DNA of 64,000 bases from Fibrobacter sp. UWT2 (GTDB taxonomy: Bacteria; Fibrobacterota; Fibrobacteria; Fibrobacterales; Fibrobacteraceae). The position numbers and the translations under genes are program-made. Location: NCBI RefSeq assembly GCF_900142545.1, contig NZ_FRBF01000005.1, positions 62,001 to 126,000 on the forward strand. Direction: 5' to 3'. Below, piece by piece: positions 1-7,974 of this stretch. Each line of letters begins with the position of its first letter. Positions within the stretch are counted from its first letter, which is position 1. The notes under the pieces are model-generated. The model made no database searches, was not told where the DNA came from, and saw nothing but the letters and a program-made list of their open reading frames with translations.

Positions 1-1
1 A

Positions 2-487
2 CAGGAAAAGCTGATGGAAGACTTCCTCGCTTCGGGTATCCCCGACGTAAGCATCGGAAACATCCGCATCGAGAACCTCGCCGAATTCAACAAGCCGCTC
101 GCCCTGATTGTGACTTACGCATCGAAGGGTTACTTTGGCCAGGGCGGTTCCGAACTTAAGGGCCGATTCCCGAACGTGTGGGAACGCAGCCTGTTCAAGC
201 TCCCGAAGGTTTCCAAGCGTCACCACCCGATTCGCATGCCGCACGAAACGCAGTTTGCATACAAATTAAGCGTCACGGCAGCAAGCGGCAAGACGGTCAA
301 GATTACCGGCCCAAAGCCGCTTAATCGCGACCCGGATTACGTGAGCTACGAGAAGAATTTCGACGGCAAGAACAGCATCAAGTGGACCACCTTCGCACTC
401 TACGCCGACCCGGCCGAATACAACAAGATTCGCGAAGAATGGACCTACTTGCTCAGCGAAACCAGCCCGATGATTGAGGTGAAATAA
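2..487 (+). CDS. C-terminal part of a DUF3857/transglutaminase-like protein (5' end outside window)
   Basis: The frame is open from the first bases of the window, and residues before the first ATG (position 14) continue in the same frame, so this is the tail of a longer gene. The visible 162 residues form a beta-rich domain without catalytic motifs. The pattern of an aliphatic strand region followed by RDPDYVSYEKNFDG and an ending about Y-N-K-I-R-E-E-W resembles the C-terminal domain of DUF3857/transglutaminase proteins, where a hydrophilic helix closes the protein. That assignment is by resemblance only. It ends 17 bases before the hisS ATG, and a TATATTTG promoter box lies in the gap, so hisS is probably transcribed separately. 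Confidence 0.6.
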   Translation, partial: QEKLMEDFLASGIPDVSIGNIRIENLAEFNKPLALIVTYASKGYFGQGGSELKGRFPNVWERSLFKLPKVSKRHHPIRMPHETQFAYKLSVTAASGKTVKITGPKPLNRDPDYVSYEKNFDGKNSIKWTTFALYADPAEYNKIREEWTYLLSETSPMIEVK

Positions 488-488
488 C

Positions 489-496
489 TATATTTG
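489..496 (+). promoter_or_regulatory. TATATTTG promoter box before hisS
   Basis: TATATTTG lies 8 bases before the hisS ATG at 505. It matches the TAnnTTTG -7 box known from Bacteroidota. No good TTGACA box is visible 17 bases upstream. If it is active, the hisS leader is only a few bases long. Confidence 0.5.
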
Positions 497-504
497 TGCT
501 CACT

Positions 505-1782
505 ATGAGCATTTCTATCCCCCAGTTGCCTAAGGGCACACGCGATTTTTACCCGGAAGCCGAGCGCATCCAGAATTACATTTTTGACACCTGGCGTAGC
601 GTCGCCGAATCTTTTGCCTACGAAGAATACGAAGGCCCGATGTTTGAACATCTGGAGCTGTATACGGGCAAGTCCGGCGAAGAAATCGTAAGCCAGCTTT
701 ACAACTTTAAAGACAAGGGCGACCGCGAAATTGCACTTCGCCCCGAAATGACTCCGACGCTCGCCCGCCTCGTGATCCAGAAGGCCCGCGAACTCAAGAA
801 GCCTTTCAAATGGTTCAGCATGCCGCGCCTGTTCCGTTACGAAAAGGCGCAGAAGGGTCGCCTGCGCGAATTCTTCCAGCTGAACATGGACATCATTGGT
901 ACCGAAAGCATTTACGCCGAAGCCGACCTGATGGCAGCCATCGCTACAATGCTCCGCAAGTTCGGCCTCAAGGACGGCGAATTTGCGATTGGCGTTTCTA
1001 GCCGCAAGCTTTTGGCCACTTACCTCGAAGAAATCGGCGCACCGAATCCGGCGCTGGTGTACCCGGTGCTTGACCGCCGCTTAAAAATCGGCCCCGAAGC
1101 ATTCGCCAAGGCACTCGCCGACGCAGGTCTCAGTGAAGACCAAGTGAAAAAACTCGACGACTTCATGAGCTGCAAGAGCCTCGAAGAAGTTCGCGCCGCA
1201 GTCAAGAGCGAAAACGCAACTGCAGCCCTCGCCGAAATCGAAGACCTGTTCGCAACGCTTACCGCCGCAGGTTACGGCGAATGCGTGAATCTGGACCTCT
1301 CCATTGTTCGCGGCCTCGCCTACTACACAGGCATCGTGTTCGAAGTCTTTGACAAGGGTAAATCCATGCGCGCCATCGCAGGCGGTGGCCGTTACGACAG
1401 CCTCACCGAAAAGCTCGGTGGCGAACGCATCCCGGGCGTGGGCTTTGGCATGGGCGACGTGGTACTCGCTGACTTGCTCGCCGAACACAACTTGCTCCCG
1501 AGCCCGAAGCAGAGCGTGGACTTCTACATCGCAAGCTTTACCAACGACATGAAGAAGGTGTTCGAAACCGCCCAGGTATTCCGCGCAGACGGAAGCAAGG
1601 TTTCCCACCCGCTCGCCCCCATGAAGATGGGCAAGCAGCTCGACCAGGCCAACTATCAAGGCGCGAAAATCGTCGTGTACGTCGACGGTTCCAAGGCTGC
1701 CGCAGGTGAATTCGAATACAAGGACATGCGCACCGGCGAAATGTTCGTAGGCAACACCCAGGCGATTGTTGAACGGCTATGA
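505..1782 (+). CDS. hisS: Histidyl-tRNA synthetase
   Basis: This class II aminoacyl-tRNA synthetase charges tRNA-His with histidine in the cytoplasm. All hallmarks are present: the N-terminal PKGTRDFYPEA segment (motif 1 region), ALRPEMTPTLAR near residue 77, motif 2 with RLFRYEKAQKGRLREFFQ near residues 108-125, the histidine-specific VRGLAYYTG near residue 260, AGGGRYD, and a motif 3 GVGFGMGDV. About 90 residues of anticodon-binding domain follow. The length of 425 residues is normal. I chose the ATG at 505 because the GTG at 496 overlaps the promoter box. The stop overlaps the next gene in an ATGA, which suggests co-transcription with the O-acetylation genes. Confidence 0.96.
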   Translation: MSISIPQLPKGTRDFYPEAERIQNYIFDTWRSVAESFAYEEYEGPMFEHLELYTGKSGEEIVSQLYNFKDKGDREIALRPEMTPTLARLVIQKARELKKPFKWFSMPRLFRYEKAQKGRLREFFQLNMDIIGTESIYAEADLMAAIATMLRKFGLKDGEFAIGVSSRKLLATYLEEIGAPNPALVYPVLDRRLKIGPEAFAKALADAGLSEDQVKKLDDFMSCKSLEEVRAAVKSENATAALAEIEDLFATLTAAGYGECVNLDLSIVRGLAYYTGIVFEVFDKGKSMRAIAGGGRYDSLTEKLGGERIPGVGFGMGDVVLADLLAEHNLLPSPKQSVDFYIASFTNDMKKVFETAQVFRADGSKVSHPLAPMKMGKQLDQANYQGAKIVVYVDGSKAAAGEFEYKDMRTGEMFVGNTQAIVERL

Positions 1783-3419
1783 TGTCCCCCCTAAAAGTCC
1801 TCCTTTCTATCATCAGCCTGTTCGCGGTGCTGGGCATTATAGCCCTCATCTACCCGAATGACGGCATTCACATTGGCGACTCCACGCTCCGCTACCCGAA
1901 GCTCACCGAAATCTTCGTAAAGCAGTCCGCAAGCGATTCGCTCGGCGATTCCGCGGCAGTCGACCCCGAAGAAGCAATCCGTGAGATGATGGAAGCGACC
2001 AAGCGGCAGCAATTCGCCGCCTTCAGCGATTCCCTCAAGTTCTACGAGGACTTTTTCGAAAAGGGCAGGACCCGATTCGATTTACCCAACAACGACCCTA
2101 CGTGGTTCGACCGATTCTTCTTGCACATGGAACTCGCCTCGCTTGATTCGAACGTGGTACACATTCTGCATTACGGCGACTCGCAGCTCGAAGAAGACCG
2201 AATCTCCGCCACCATCCGCGAAGACTTGCAAGACGAATTCGGCGGTGCAGGCCCCGGCATGATGCCTATCATTATGACGGTTCCCTCGCAAACCACCAGC
2301 CACGCCAGCACCGGCGCCCTTTCGCGCTACATTCTGTTTGGACCCAAGGACGAAGAAGCCGACCACAGCCGCTACGGACCGCTCGCACAGCTGGCAAAGC
2401 TCCAGGGCGATGCCGCCATTACCATCCAGCGCCGCAAAGAACGCAAGGGTCAGTTCCCGCACGTGGGTGGCTACAAGACCATCAAGCTCCTGACCAACAA
2501 GTCGGCACACATCAAGGCTAAGCTCAACGTCAACCTGACCGTAGTCGACACAGTAGGTCAAAACGACGACGGCACCGTCAAAGAAAAGCGTAGCACCAAG
2601 GTGGTCGACGCCGGCGAACCGACTATTGACACTTACAACAAGTTAAAAGTGTTCACCTGGAAGCTGAAGGACACCACCTCGATCGCCAAGATGTACCTCT
2701 CGGGCAACGGAGAAATCTACGCCATCGCAGCAGACGGCGCTTACGGTGTGGCTGTCGACAACGTGGCAATGCGCGGCTCTTCGGGCACCATCTTCCACCG
2801 CATCGATTCCGAACTCTTGGCTGAATCTTACAAGGCAATGAACGTCCGCCTGATTATTATGGAATATGGCGGCAACATGGTCCCGAGCGTTACCTCGAGC
2901 AACATCGACTGGACCAAGAAAATCATTACGCGCCAAATTCAGGCGGTACAAAAGGCGAACCCCGATGCCGACATTTTATTCATCGGCCCCGCCGACATGG
3001 CACGCCAAAAAGACGGCCAGTGGCAAACGTATTCGGGCCTGAACATGACCATCAAGGCGCTGCGCGAAGTGGCGCTTGAAAACGGTGTGGCATACTGGGA
3101 CATGCACCGCGTGATGGGTGGTAACGGCGCCATGATCAAGTGGGTCAACAAGGAACCGGCCCTCGGCTTTACCGACCACATCCACTTTACCCGCCGCGGT
3201 GCCGCCTACATGGGCGACCTGTTCTGCTCGGCACTGCGCATGCATTACGACTACTTCAAGTTCCGCGACCGTCACCACATTACCGACGAAAAGCTCAAGG
3301 AACTGCACAAGTGGAGCGTCGAAGAACAAGCCGAAAAAGAAAAGAACGTTCTTCCGGAACGCACTTTCTTGAACGTCAAGAGAAGAACTAAGAAGGCAAA
3401 AGGAGGAGCTAAGAAGTGA
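1779..3419 (+). CDS. Membrane-anchored SGNH/GDSL-fold protein, probable O-acetyltransferase partner
   Basis: The protein has 546 residues with one N-terminal transmembrane anchor (about residues 5-25) and the rest predicted periplasmic. SGNH-fold catalytic blocks are visible: LHYGDSQLEEDRI carries the nucleophile serine, EYGGN fits the glycine/asparagine oxyanion block, and FTDHIHFTRRG supplies the Asp-x-x-His pair near residue 465. A Lys-rich tail (KRRTKKAKGGAKK) ends the protein. It overlaps hisS by 4 bases and the next SGNH gene by 4 bases, and an MBOAT gene follows. By analogy with PatA/PatB and AlgI/AlgX systems I infer that it transfers acetyl groups to an extracellular polymer. A hydrolase role is possible. 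Confidence 0.75.
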   Translation: MMSPLKVLLSIISLFAVLGIIALIYPNDGIHIGDSTLRYPKLTEIFVKQSASDSLGDSAAVDPEEAIREMMEATKRQQFAAFSDSLKFYEDFFEKGRTRFDLPNNDPTWFDRFFLHMELASLDSNVVHILHYGDSQLEEDRISATIREDLQDEFGGAGPGMMPIIMTVPSQTTSHASTGALSRYILFGPKDEEADHSRYGPLAQLAKLQGDAAITIQRRKERKGQFPHVGGYKTIKLLTNKSAHIKAKLNVNLTVVDTVGQNDDGTVKEKRSTKVVDAGEPTIDTYNKLKVFTWKLKDTTSIAKMYLSGNGEIYAIAADGAYGVAVDNVAMRGSSGTIFHRIDSELLAESYKAMNVRLIIMEYGGNMVPSVTSSNIDWTKKIITRQIQAVQKANPDADILFIGPADMARQKDGQWQTYSGLNMTIKALREVALENGVAYWDMHRVMGGNGAMIKWVNKEPALGFTDHIHFTRRGAAYMGDLFCSALRMHYDYFKFRDRHHITDEKLKELHKWSVEEQAEKEKNVLPERTFLNVKRRTKKAKGGAKK

Positions 3420-5011
3420 GATTTCTGACCGTTGCCTTGATTGCAGCCCTCACCACAAGCGTATTCGCCGCCGATAAGGGTAAGACTGCCCCCGGCGCCT
3501 ATAACCTGGACTTGTCCCGTTACGACTTTATCGATACCACGCAGAACCGCATCCAGTTCCCCAAGGGCAACGCCTCGTTTGCGCCGTTCTTCAACAAGAT
3601 GGATACCCTGGTGTTCGAAAACCGCGGTCAAGTGCGCATTCTGCACATCGGTGGTTCGCACCTGCAGGCCGACGTGATCTCTGGTCGTATCCGTGAACAC
3701 TTTATCAAGGAATACCCGGGTGCCTCTGCCGGCCGCGGCTTCGTGTTCCCCTACTCAGCCGCCCGCACCAACACGCCGGCGAGCTACGCCAGCGCCTACA
3801 AGGGCATCTGGGACATGAACAAGAACGTGCAGAGCGAAATCAAGAAGCCGCTTGGCTTGCTCGGCATTGCCGTGAGCACCAGCGACCCCCGTGCCGAAAT
3901 CACTCTGCTCCTGGATAGGTACAATTCCGAACCGCTGTGGGGCGAAACCAAGCTCCGCCTGTTCGGCTACAGCGACAACAACGACGTGGTGCCCGTGCTC
4001 CGCGTAGACACCATGGACATTTACGGCAAGCTGGACACCGCAAGCCAAAGCTACGTGTTCACCAGCCCGCGCCCCATCGACACCATTCAAATTGTTTTCC
4101 GCTGGATGGATTCCCTGCAGCAGGCAACCATCGCGCAGTTCATTACCGATTCGCTGATTCAGGATTCCATTGCCCGCGCCAAGGAAGATTCGCTCAAGAA
4201 GGCAAACGGCGACACCGCCCAGAACAAGAAGGAACCTGAAGCGCCGCCCGCCCGCATTCCGAACAACGTAGCGCTCCCCGAAGTGGCACGCGACTCCATG
4301 TTCCAGGGTGAATGCGACGTGCTCGACACCGCCTGCCTCGCCAAGCTCGATTCTACGAACAACGCCGTCGTGGCAGCCCCCGAAGCAGTCGCCACGCCCG
4401 ATTCGTCCAAGAAGAACGCCCGCCCGCGCTTTACGCTCACCGGCATTCTCACTGAAACCAGCAACCCCGGCATCACCTACACGGGTGTCGGCATCAACGG
4501 CGCCAAAGTCCACGACTACTTCGAAGAAATCTGCCCGCTGTTCGAAAAGCAGCTCGCCTACTACAAGCCCGACCTGGTGATTTTCGCCATCGGCATCAAC
4601 GACGCGAACGTCGAAAAGTTCAACGACAAGCAGTTCCGCGACGATTACGACAGGCTAATTGCCCGCATCAAGAAGGTAAACCCGAACGTCGCGATTATCT
4701 TCGAGACGAACAACGACATGTACCGCAAGGTCAAGAAGAAACGCTTTGTGCAGCACCCGAACGGCGACGTGGCCCGCAAGGCATTCTTCGCCCTCGCCGA
4801 CAAGCACAAGGCCGGCGTATGGGACAAATTCGGAATTATGGGGGGCCTGGGTTCCATGGCCAAGTGGGAAAAGGCGGATCTCGCCAAGGCGGACAAAGTC
4901 CACTTCAAGCTGGCTGGCTACAACCTGCTCGGCGACCTGTTCTACAAAGCGATTATCCAATCATATCAAGAACATATAGCCAATCTGCCAGCAGAAAAGA
5001 GAAAGGACTAA
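3416..5011 (+). CDS. Secreted SGNH-fold protein, second O-acetyltransferase partner
   Basis: The protein has 531 residues and starts with GTG overlapping the previous stop (GTGA). It begins with a signal peptide (MRFLTVALIAALTTSVFA, likely cut after Ala). Block I is ILHIGGSHLQADVI, with GGSH instead of GDSL, block III is FAIGIND, and block V is DKVHFKLAGYN, so Ser, Asn, Asp and His are all kept. A low-complexity Ala/Pro/Asp/Lys-rich insert of about 80 residues (roughly 245-330) splits the domain. It shares the order of blocks with its upstream neighbour but has diverged strongly. It is read as a periplasmic acetyl-transfer partner of the MBOAT protein. Confidence 0.75.
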   Translation: MRFLTVALIAALTTSVFAADKGKTAPGAYNLDLSRYDFIDTTQNRIQFPKGNASFAPFFNKMDTLVFENRGQVRILHIGGSHLQADVISGRIREHFIKEYPGASAGRGFVFPYSAARTNTPASYASAYKGIWDMNKNVQSEIKKPLGLLGIAVSTSDPRAEITLLLDRYNSEPLWGETKLRLFGYSDNNDVVPVLRVDTMDIYGKLDTASQSYVFTSPRPIDTIQIVFRWMDSLQQATIAQFITDSLIQDSIARAKEDSLKKANGDTAQNKKEPEAPPARIPNNVALPEVARDSMFQGECDVLDTACLAKLDSTNNAVVAAPEAVATPDSSKKNARPRFTLTGILTETSNPGITYTGVGINGAKVHDYFEEICPLFEKQLAYYKPDLVIFAIGINDANVEKFNDKQFRDDYDRLIARIKKVNPNVAIIFETNNDMYRKVKKKRFVQHPNGDVARKAFFALADKHKAGVWDKFGIMGGLGSMAKWEKADLAKADKVHFKLAGYNLLGDLFYKAIIQSYQEHIANLPAEKRKD

Positions 5012-5045
5012 CCTAACCACTGTCTACTTCCTACTGCCTACTCCT

Positions 5046-6896
5046 ATGCTAGACTACTTAATACCTTTCCTCACGCGCACTTTCGCATTTGACGCTAACA
5101 GCCCGCTGCTGTTTACGCAGTTCTACTTTTGGGGATTCTTCGCCGTTGTCTTCGCGTTCCTCACCTTAATCAAGAACCGCATTGCGCTGCGTAACGCCTT
5201 CTTGTTTGCCACGAGCCTGTTTTTCTACTACAAAACGAGCGGCAGCTACGTTTGCATTCTCATTTTCTGCGTCATCGCGAACTTCTTTATTGGCAAGTGG
5301 ATCGAACGCGCCGAAGCCCAGTGGAAAAAGAAATTCCTGATGATCATCGTGGTCATCATCGACCTGCTGGTACTTTGCTACTATAAGTATTCCTACTTCT
5401 TCCTGGACGCCCTCTACGACTTTACCGGCATCGAGCTGCACGTGTACAACTTCTTCGCGGCGGCAAGCAACAAGATGTTCGGCACCCATTCGCTGGTCGA
5501 CACCATTATTCTGCCGGTGGGTATCTCGTTCTTCACCTTCCAGGCCATGAGCTACTGCATCGACATTTACCGCGGCAAAATATCGGCGGTCAAGAACATC
5601 CTCGATTTCGGCTTTTACCTTTCGTTCTTCCCGCAGCTGGTGGCGGGCCCCATCGTTCGCGCCGATAAATTCGTGCCGCAGCTGTACAAGAACTTTTTCT
5701 TGCCGCGCCGCACCTTCGGCATCGCCGTATTCTGGATTTTGAACGGCCTAGCCAAAAAAATCATCTTGAGCGACTACCTGGCCACCAACTTCGTGGACCG
5801 AGTCTTTGACACTCCCCTGCTGTTTACCGGCCTCGAAAACCTGATTGCACTCTTTGCCTACTCGCTGCAGGTGTACGCCGACTTCTCGGGCTACACCGAC
5901 ATCGCCATTGGCGTGGCGCTACTCATGGGTTTCCGCCTGCCGCAAAACTTCAACAGCCCCTACAAGGCGCTCAGCCCCACCGAATTCTGGCGTCGTTGGC
6001 ACATATCGCTTTCGAGCTGGTGGCGCGACTACCTGTACATTCCGCTGGGCGGTAACCGCGGCGCCTCTGTCGGCACCTTCTTCTGGATGGGATTCCTCAG
6101 CCTCGTGGCCATTATGCTTTCGGGCAGCGTCTGGGTGGGTATCGCCCTCGGCCTGTTCTTCCTTTACATTGCCATTTACGCCTACCTCAAGCCCGATTCC
6201 CGCAAGTTCATTACCACCAACATGAACGCCATGTCTACGCAGATTGTGGGCGGTTGGTGGCACGGTGCCAGCTGGAACTTTATCATTTGGGGCGGCCTAA
6301 ACGGCTTTGGCCAAGTGTTCAACAAAATCTGGGTCAAGCGTAGCCGCAACTTCCGCGCCGCAGCCTCATTCATTTTGTTCGCCTCGAGCGCCATCATATT
6401 CAAGCAGACCCACATCGCCATTTTCGCGATTACCGCGGCCTATTTTGGCATCTTGTTTACCGGCATTTACTCGGTGCTGATTTTCCGCCTGTTCAGCGAC
6501 AAATACATCCACGGCATTTACGTGGCCTGGAACGTGTCGCTCACGTTCATCTTCATCACGTTCACACGCTTGTTCTTCCGTGCGGGTTCGAACCTCGACC
6601 CCGCCGAAGCCAACGAAGTCGCCTGGAACACCGCCAAGAACATGGTGCAGCAAATGGGCACCGCCTGGAAATGGGGTACCCTTGGCACAATCGCCTGGGA
6701 ACACATCAACATTATTCTGGTGTTCGTCGCAGGCATGCTCATCCACTGGATTCCCAAGAAGGTCAAGAGCCGCTACCGCATCGCGTTTGCCTCGCAGCCC
6801 ATTCCGCTCATGGTGGCAAGCTCCGCGTTCATCATCTTCGTGATCTACCAGTTCATGAGCGCCGACTCCTGCCCCTTCATCTACTTCCAGTTCTAG
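5046..6896 (+). CDS. MBOAT family O-acyltransferase (AlgI/PatA-like)
   Basis: This multi-pass inner-membrane protein of 616 residues is mostly hydrophobic. The MBOAT signature is complete: LPVGISFFTFQAMSY, QLVAGPIVRADKF, ADFSGYTDIAIG, FWRRWHISLSSWWRDYLYI followed by PLGGNR, and the catalytic-type histidine in GGWWHGASWNFIIWG near residue 403. Family members move an acetyl group from a cytoplasmic donor across the membrane to a periplasmic acceptor handled by SGNH proteins. Two such proteins are encoded just upstream, so the three genes look like one machine. The target polymer cannot be read from sequence. Exopolysaccharide and peptidoglycan are both possible. Confidence 0.9.
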   Translation: MLDYLIPFLTRTFAFDANSPLLFTQFYFWGFFAVVFAFLTLIKNRIALRNAFLFATSLFFYYKTSGSYVCILIFCVIANFFIGKWIERAEAQWKKKFLMIIVVIIDLLVLCYYKYSYFFLDALYDFTGIELHVYNFFAAASNKMFGTHSLVDTIILPVGISFFTFQAMSYCIDIYRGKISAVKNILDFGFYLSFFPQLVAGPIVRADKFVPQLYKNFFLPRRTFGIAVFWILNGLAKKIILSDYLATNFVDRVFDTPLLFTGLENLIALFAYSLQVYADFSGYTDIAIGVALLMGFRLPQNFNSPYKALSPTEFWRRWHISLSSWWRDYLYIPLGGNRGASVGTFFWMGFLSLVAIMLSGSVWVGIALGLFFLYIAIYAYLKPDSRKFITTNMNAMSTQIVGGWWHGASWNFIIWGGLNGFGQVFNKIWVKRSRNFRAAASFILFASSAIIFKQTHIAIFAITAAYFGILFTGIYSVLIFRLFSDKYIHGIYVAWNVSLTFIFITFTRLFFRAGSNLDPAEANEVAWNTAKNMVQQMGTAWKWGTLGTIAWEHINIILVFVAGMLIHWIPKKVKSRYRIAFASQPIPLMVASSAFIIFVIYQFMSADSCPFIYFQF

Positions 6897-6903
6897 CCGC
6901 GTC

Positions 6904-6936
6904 ACCCTGAACTTGTTTCAGGGTCTGCATTTTTTT
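6904..6936 (+). terminator. Hairpin plus T-run after the MBOAT gene
   Basis: ACCCTGAA, loop CTTGT, TTCAGGGT (6904-6924) is followed within six bases by a run of seven T. It can act as an intrinsic terminator for the hisS-MBOAT operon. The hairpin also belongs to the dispersed GAAC-TYG-KTTC family seen at 7873 and 11491. Confidence 0.55.
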
Positions 6937-7047
6937 ACAAACCTTGCAACCAACTGATTGCACGATTTTCATTTTTAATGTCTAGATTTGGTGTGTTCTA
7001 TTACGTGTATTGTTGCATTTTGGTTGAGTTAATTCTATATTTAAACT

Positions 7048-7206
7048 ATGGCACTTGAGATCAGACCTATACCGACCTTGAAAGGGCGAGAAGCCTTGGC
7101 GTTCGCCCTCGCGGCCGAACGCACTACAAAGGTGCGCAAAAAGCAGGATTTTTCCGAGCAGATTCGTAAGGCTGATTTGATTTTGAAAGAGGCCGGATTT
7201 ATTTGA
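7048..7206 (+). CDS. Small protein upstream of a GNAT toxin-like gene, putative antitoxin
   Basis: This is an ORF of 52 residues starting MALEIRPIPTLKGREA and ending LKEAGFI. It is rich in charged residues and probably helical. It sits directly before the GNAT gene, and the two overlap by 4 bases (the TTG start of the next gene lies in the stop region). A TATATTTA box at 7036-7043 ends 4 bases before the ATG, so the transcript may start nearly at the start codon. Small helical proteins encoded before TacT/AtaT-like acetyltransferases are usually their antitoxins. That role is inferred from position, since I recognise no named DNA-binding fold. Confidence 0.6.
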   Translation: MALEIRPIPTLKGREALAFALAAERTTKVRKKQDFSEQIRKADLILKEAGFI

Positions 7207-7793
7207 TTCTAGAAAAAGATTTTCTTTTTCGCCGCTATAACAAGGAACTCGCCGGAAAACTCCCAGCCTTTGATTGTGGCGACGAAGATCTTAACGCATT
7301 TTTTCAGGAAGACGCTTTTAACTACGACGCACAATTGCTTGGTCGTTCGTATTGTTTCCTGTCTGCTTTGGAAGGTGATATTGCAGCGGTCTTTACGCTG
7401 TCTAATTCTGCGATTCGAGTTGCGGAGTTGCCGAATAATGCCAAACGGAAGCTTGTCAAGCTTATTCCATGGGTCAAACAGGGGCGTAATTATCCAGCCG
7501 TGTTGATTGGGCGATTGGGCGTTAGCCAAAAATATTGCAACAAGAAAATAGGCTCGCAAATAATTGATTTTATAAAGGCTTGGTTCTTAAGCGACCACAA
7601 CAAGACGGGGTGTCGTTTTATCGTCGTTGATGCCTACAATAAAAAAGACGTTTTGCATTTTTATTCTAATGACAACAACAATTTTTCCTTTCTTTTTAAG
7701 GAAGAATGTCAAGAAAAAATGTATAATAGCATTCCTGCGGACGAAGCTCTCAAAACGAGGCAGATGTATTTTGATTTGGCCGCGCTCCTGTAA
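7203..7793 (+). CDS. GNAT-family acetyltransferase, TacT/AtaT toxin-like
   Basis: The product has 196 residues and starts at TTG, overlapping the previous gene. LPAFDCGDEDLNAFFQEDA near residue 20 matches the N-terminal motif of toxin-type GNATs that acetylate aminoacyl-tRNA. The acetyl-CoA loop region reads IGRLGVSQKYCNKKIGSQI, in which the usual first glycine is replaced (NKKIGS), and a tyrosine in HFYSNDNNNF sits where the catalytic Tyr is expected. Toxin activity is inferred from the motif and the small upstream partner. The altered acetyl-CoA loop could mean reduced activity. Confidence 0.7.
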   Translation: MILEKDFLFRRYNKELAGKLPAFDCGDEDLNAFFQEDAFNYDAQLLGRSYCFLSALEGDIAAVFTLSNSAIRVAELPNNAKRKLVKLIPWVKQGRNYPAVLIGRLGVSQKYCNKKIGSQIIDFIKAWFLSDHNKTGCRFIVVDAYNKKDVLHFYSNDNNNFSFLFKEECQEKMYNSIPADEALKTRQMYFDLAALL

Positions 7794-7872
7794 TGTGTTG
7801 GGTGTAGACTAGAGTCTCGTGGTTGTCGAATTAAGTTTTTTACCTGGCATCAGCATCCCCCGCTGCTTGTCA

Positions 7873-7891
7873 TGCTGAACTCGGTTCAGCA
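7873..7891. repeat. Dispersed hairpin repeat TGCTGAA-CTCGG-TTCAGCA
   Basis: It has a perfect 7-bp stem with a 5-base loop, inside a GTCAT...ATC frame. It is a member of the same family as the hairpins at 6904 and 11491, but with a different stem sequence. The rest of 7794-7974 holds no recognisable gene. Confidence 0.7.
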
Positions 7892-7974
7892 TCAGCATTC
7901 CTAGCCGACAAACAAGTGACTAGGGTCGGGTTGGTGGGGGTCGAAGGCCGGGCACTTAAGGATGCCACTTAAGG

